In this document: positions 34,429-38,639 of the stretch, piece by piece
Layout: each line of letters starts with the position of its first letter
How positions within the stretch are numbered: position 1 is the first letter of the stretch
From: Cercozoa sp. M6MM
Taxonomy: Eukaryota; Endomyxa: Ascetosporea
Length of the DNA stretch: 38,639 nt
Assembly: GCA_040357565.1 (NCBI GenBank)
Contig: JBDODJ010000107.1
Strand: one strand, 5' to 3'
Translations under genes and position numbers: made by a program
The notes under the pieces: model-generated
Seen by the model: only the letters and a program-made list of their open reading frames with translations
What the model was told of the DNA's origin: nothing
Database searches by the model: none

Positions 34429-35977
34429 TCAGTTCATCAAGTCTAGCTGTCGGATCGCCAGATACTGATCCGGAAGTTCCTGGAGTGGCACAATCAAACA
34501 AAATGACTGATTCGACACACGGGCCGGACTCGTAGGCGAGTGAGAGAAAAGGTCGGAGGGTACTTGCAAAGCAGCGACGGCAAAGTCGCGTTTCTGTCGC
34601 TCCCCCAGCGACAGCTCGCTACGCTTCCCGTGTTTCCGCTGCGCTTGTTGCATGACTTGGTGGAAATTGACGAACTGAAAGTTGTCTACGCAGAGGAACA
34701 CAAACACAAATACAAACACACTATATATATATATATATTATATATAGGTATAGATTGCACAGACCAAATCGCCTGGCAGGCAGTTCATCGTCAAAGGTTT
34801 CCATCGTGTCCCAAGGTCCATCACCGACACCGACCTATTCCCAGATAGAGTGAGAACACAGTGTGTGACATATATAGAATAGGTATGTCTAGGAGGACCA
34901 TAACAATGCTGAGAGGAAAGTTGGAGGCCTCCACGATGGCGTCGGCCGTCTCCTTGGGATTGGTGACCTGTCCATCGGCCACAATGAGTAGCACGTGGTA
35001 CTGCGCACTCTCGCGAACTATCTCGACCGCGCGGCGAATCAGCGGCGCGAACGACGTCGGTCCGGCCAGTCGCACCGACGGCGTCACCAGCGTGTACTTG
35101 CTCAGCACGTCATCCAGTCCGAAACACACGCCGTCTTGACGAGCTACAGGGACCCAGCAGGGGAGGGGGTAAAGTGGCACGACCGGTGAAAGGGCCAGTT
35201 GTACCAGGATTCACACTGAACACGGCGCGATCGCCCGTGGTCACATCGCCGAAACCGAACTACATATACCACGTATCAAGTGAGACCATACATGGCGCAA
35301 GTTTGGTACCACTGGGATCTCACCATCGTCATCAAACGACGCCAAGGTCTCGCCGATCTGGACCAAGTGTGAAAGCTCCAACAAAGAATGAATGCAGGGG
35401 TAAACAAAAGGTACGATGCGAATGACCCGCTGGTATGGGTTCAGCATGCGACCGGAACCGTCGATGTGATGCAGACACCGTCCGGCAAAGCTACGCTTGC
35501 CCTAAAGTAGCAACACACATCAAAATGTACACAGACACAGACACAGACACAGACACAGACACAGACAAAGTACAGTCCATTCGTTCGACTTGGTGTAGTC
35601 AATGCCGATCAAAAGATTGCTCGACTCCAGTCCGGCCTGTGTGAGCACGTGCCAAACATTACCGAACGGGGGAAGGGAGGTAAAAGACAAAAAGGATACA
35701 CACCTCACGAAGTGCATCAGTCACGTCGCTGAGCGACTTGAATTTATCGGCGATCCGCGTGAAGCGTCCCTTCTTGCTCTTTGGTGAGGCGGTTTTGTGA
35801 ATGACGATTATCACCGTCATCAACAGCACCAAAGCGACCAAGATCTCGCTGTAAATGGCACCACGGTGTTTGATCGGATCCCAGTTGCATCAAAAACATG
35901 TGCTACCCGGATTCGGCATTTTCCAACCATTCTTTCGCTTGATCGAGCAGTCTCAATGCCCGATCGAGCAGTTTCAT
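34429..35977 (-). CDS. Copine/RGLG-type VWA domain protein with N-terminal membrane anchor, 311 aa
   Basis: Ten exons: 35977-35928, 35848-35704, 35636-35574, 35501-35415, 35357-35310, 35259-35205, 35143-34899, 34834-34765, 34685-34564 and 34479-34429, 936 nt. Residues 19-33 (ILVALVLLMTVIIVI) form a transmembrane or signal-anchor helix. The rest is the copine-type A domain: ADKFKSLSDVTDALREAGLES, the metal site IDYTKSNEWTG (D78, T80, S82), GRCLHHI, NPYQRVI, FDDDGEIPVFGFGD, GPTSFAPLI, YHVLLIVADGQVT and GVGDGPWDTMETFDDELP. It ends with ELPDQYLAIRQL, the normal end of this domain. Plant RGLG proteins add a RING finger after it and copines have two C2 domains before it; both are absent here. It probably acts as a membrane-tethered protein-binding module. 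It is divergent from FARSB. Confidence 0.9.
35530..35568. repeat. (ACAGAC)n hexanucleotide repeat in an intron
   Basis: About six tandem ACAGAC units lie in the VWA-gene intron 35502-35573. On the coding strand they read GTCTGT, starting a few bases after the GTACTT donor. Confidence 0.95.
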
Positions 35978-36286
35978 CTTTCAATGGTTCTAAAGCACCT
36001 AGTTGACACACGTACACTCCTTCACATGTACTGTGACGTCACTCTGACGACTGGCTACATGCACATGCCGTTCTTCAGTCTTTCTCTCGCTCACCATGAG
36101 TCGCTATCTGTGAAACTCTGGCACTAAATTGGATATAAAATGTTTTGTAAATGAATTTACCGTCCTTAAAATCGTTCCACAGTACTGTACGGATAATGGA
36201 TCTTCTGCCCCCTTAAAAAACAAGAACTCGCTTGAAATCTCCATCGTGTAAGCGCACTCAACTGTGCTCTATTGTTAGTCCGCGCC
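35978..36286. promoter_or_regulatory. Divergent promoter region, VWA gene / FARSB
   Basis: These 309 bp separate the start codons of two genes on opposite strands and must supply both promoters. The centre is AT-rich (around 36125-36170) with a TATAAAA near 36134-36140. Whether it is used is unknown. Confidence 0.45.
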
Positions 36287-38558
36287 ATGCCTGTACCGTT
36301 TACTTGTGTTTCGCTTAGTCAATTTTGACTCAGGGCTGCGAAACTCACTTTCTTCCTAATCAGAGGTGAAAGTGTGTCCTTTTGTGTGTACAGACCGTGC
36401 AGTGCCACAAAGCGGAGCTTGAAGTGCTCCTGGGTCGTGAGATCACGGATGCCGGCTTTGAAGATGAATGCTTCGGGTAAACCTACCCCTGATCAAATTT
36501 AGAGTTTTCTTGTGGTTATTGTTCCGCGCGTACAGCACGGTGATGGAGCTTGACGAGGTCACCTCGGCTGCCGAGATGGCCGTATTCTGATCTACAAACA
36601 CTGATGCGTGTAAGTATACCCTTTTTGGCCACAGCGCCGCGAGATGGGCGCCGAGCGCGCTCAGGAGCGAGGCATGGAGCTTTCGGATGAGATTATCTAC
36701 AAGGTATGCTTATATGGTCCAAAAATACCCTGCGTGCAGATTGTATGCTTTGCCATGTCTATCTATGTAGGTGGACGTGCCTGCCAACCGCGCCGACATG
36801 CTCACTGCCGAAGGTATCGCCCAGGCACTTCGTGTGCAGCGCGGCGAGATGGCGGTACTTTTTCTCACACACACACACGTTTCCTCAAAGTTTTCAACTC
36901 GACTTTGCTGTGTACAGGTGCCGAACTACACGACGCGCCTGCCGCCGCCGTCGGAGCGCGTGCGCATCCTCGTGGACCCGTCGGTGCAGGACGTGCGACC
37001 GATTGTTGTCGGTGCCATTTTGACTCTCTATCGTTGGTCAAACCTTGATATGTATGCACACGTTTGACAGGTGCCGTGCTGCGTGGCGTCGATCTGACGC
37101 AAGGTCGTCGCTTCAAGCGTTTCGTCGAATTGCAAGAGGTACCACTAGAGTCGGGAGTGTGTAGACTTTGTCGATTGTTTTGTGCACGCAGAAGCTGCAC
37201 TTTAACGTGTGTCGCCGTCGCACGCTGGCGTCGATTGGCACGCACGACATGAGCAAGATCTCATTCTGCACGCGCGGCGGTGCCAAGACGGTGCACTACC
37301 TGGCGCAGGCGCCCGAGGATATCAGTACCCAAGCTTTGCATCTGACTGTACACGTGCTTGGTATGTGCTGTGCGATGGTGGCATGCATGATGATAACCTG
37401 CAGAGTTCGTCGCTCTTAAGACGGGCAAGAACAAGGACAAGCCGTCGGCTGATGAGGTAGACTTTTTGCATTTTTGTGTCCGTGGTGTGTCGGCACAACA
37501 TTCACATACGGTCGGTTGGACAGGTGCGCGACGGCCGACAGCTGTTCGAGTACCTGCAGGACCCGCAGAACGACACGGCCGTGGCCAAGTACTGCCCGTT
37601 GATCGAGCACCTGCCCAAGTGGTACGTTTTACTTGATGTTACCGACTATATCACCCCCCCCCCCTCCCGTGTAAGCCCGACCTAACTCAGGCCAGTGTTC
37701 CGTGACGGCAAGGGCCAGGTGCTGTCGCTGCCGCCTATTATCAACAGGTACCACCTCATGTAGAAATGCTCCTGTATCCTTGATACACCTTCCAATGTGA
37801 GCAGCGAGTACAGCAAGATGAGCGAGCAGACGCGCGATATCTTCATCGAAGTGACAGCCGTCGACAAGACCAAGGCCAAGGTGGCGCTTAACACGCTTGT
37901 GTGCCTCTTCTCGCAGTACTCGTCGACGCCCTTCGAGGTCGAGGCCGTCGAGGTGCAGCAGGCCAATGGTGAAGTCACCACGACGCCCGACCTGTCGCCG
38001 CTGCCGCTCAGCACCTCAGCCTCCTACGTTTCCAATGGTATCGCACTGACTTATCCCCCCCCCCCCTCCACCTCTTGCCCAATATCCTTTACGCCATGTC
38101 CCCAGGAATCGGCCGCAACGTCGAACTGTCGCCCTCGAAGGTGGCCTCGATGCTCACGGCCATGCAGCTGCCGGCCACGGCGCGCGGCGACTCTATCGAG
38201 GTGCAGGTGCCGCCCACACGCACTGACATCTTGCACGAGGTACTTGGTCCATTTGTGCACCGTCCATTTGTCCATGTACTGACACTTACACTTTGTTACA
38301 GGTCGATCTGCTCGAGGATGTGGCCGTTGCTTTCGGTTACAACAACGTGCCGCGCACGTTGCCGCCCACGCGTACTCAGGTAGCGACTGATCTCACTGGT
38401 TGATGATGCACGGTGATGTATCAACTGACTGAGGGAAGCGATGATGATGGACGGACGGTATGGGTGTGTGTGCAGGGCGGTGTGCAGCCGGTGAATCACC
38501 TGAGCGACCTTCTGCGCGTCGCGTGTGCCTCGGCCGGTTTCACTGAGGTACGGATGAT

Positions 38559-38639
<81 letters not shown>
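36287..38639 (+). CDS. FARSB: Phenylalanyl-tRNA synthetase beta subunit, cytosolic (5' part)
   Basis: Fifteen exons are visible: 36287-36292, 36394-36476, 36536-36581, 36635-36703, 36771-36854, 36918-37011, 37071-37138, 37192-37324, 37404-37456, 37524-37621, 37691-37747, 37805-38037, 38106-38239, 38302-38379 and 38476-38547. They encode residues 1-436 of an expected ~590. The gene continues past the window after donor GTACGG. The enzyme (alpha2beta2) charges tRNA-Phe; beta carries editing and structural domains. Seen: MPTV start split over a 6-nt exon; VDVPANRADML; ASIGTHDMSKI; LPPIINS then RDIFIEVTAVD of the B3/B4 editing region; and the B5 region with PPTRTDI and VDLLEDVAVAFGYNN. Spacing follows the human protein closely. 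The core that pairs with the alpha subunit is not in the window. Confidence 0.96.
38561..38639. repeat. (TC)n microsatellite at the window end, in a FARSB intron
   Basis: A TC run broken once by TTTC begins a few bases after the donor at 38548 and continues to the last base of the window. Confidence 0.95.

Noticed and set aside
34722-34746. TA-rich run as a promoter TATA box
   Set aside because: It lies inside a VWA-gene intron and is better explained as a short TA repeat.

Overview
The window is nuclear DNA from an intron-rich, gene-dense eukaryote, most likely a microbial one. Mixed base composition, very short introns (most 40-90 nt), gene-to-gene distances of 100-700 bp and clear eukaryotic genes support this. 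Those genes are alpha-tubulin, RPB6, cytosolic PheRS beta, PEX11, an AFG2-type AAA ATPase and a FYVE protein. Lys40 in alpha-tubulin and a SPEC3-like membrane protein are compatible with a lineage that builds flagella. The sequence does not place the organism further. I built gene models by eye from codon phase, GT-AG sites and family motifs. Every multi-exon model below has a total coding length divisible by three, and the partial FARSB model stays in phase throughout, but none has transcript support.

Layout. 1-6369 is a Ty3/gypsy LTR retrotransposon; the window starts inside its 5' LTR. 7441-11778 (-) is a 961-aa coiled-coil plus RCC1-propeller protein. It is divergent from 12436-14776 (+), a Ser/Arg-rich protein with a CCCH zinc finger. 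14902-17437 (+) is an F-box protein that may be the 3' half of the same gene. 18026-19447 (-) is PEX11, divergent from AFG2 at 19720-23205 (+). RPB6 follows at 23411-23889 (-), then an unrecognised 678-aa protein at 24119-26618 (+), then alpha-tubulin at 26749-28256 (-). A 260-aa FYVE protein lies at 28958-30414 (+) and an unrecognised basic protein at 30992-32830 (+). Next come an 82-aa SPEC3/Stum-like membrane protein at 33108-33731 (-) and a membrane-anchored copine/RGLG-type VWA protein at 34429-35977 (-). The 5' part of FARSB starts at 36287 (+) and runs off the end.

The genes are housekeeping or cell-biological units from different pathways: translation, transcription, ribosome maturation, peroxisome division, endosomes, cytoskeleton and ubiquitin ligation. 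They alternate in strand and share short divergent promoters; I see no operon or biosynthetic cluster. Features that stand out genome-wide are a strong tendency for 5' splice sites to read GTAC, tiny coding exons, and di- or hexanucleotide repeats sitting inside introns. Two runs of exactly 100 N are assembly gaps, one in the retroelement and one inside a TG repeat.
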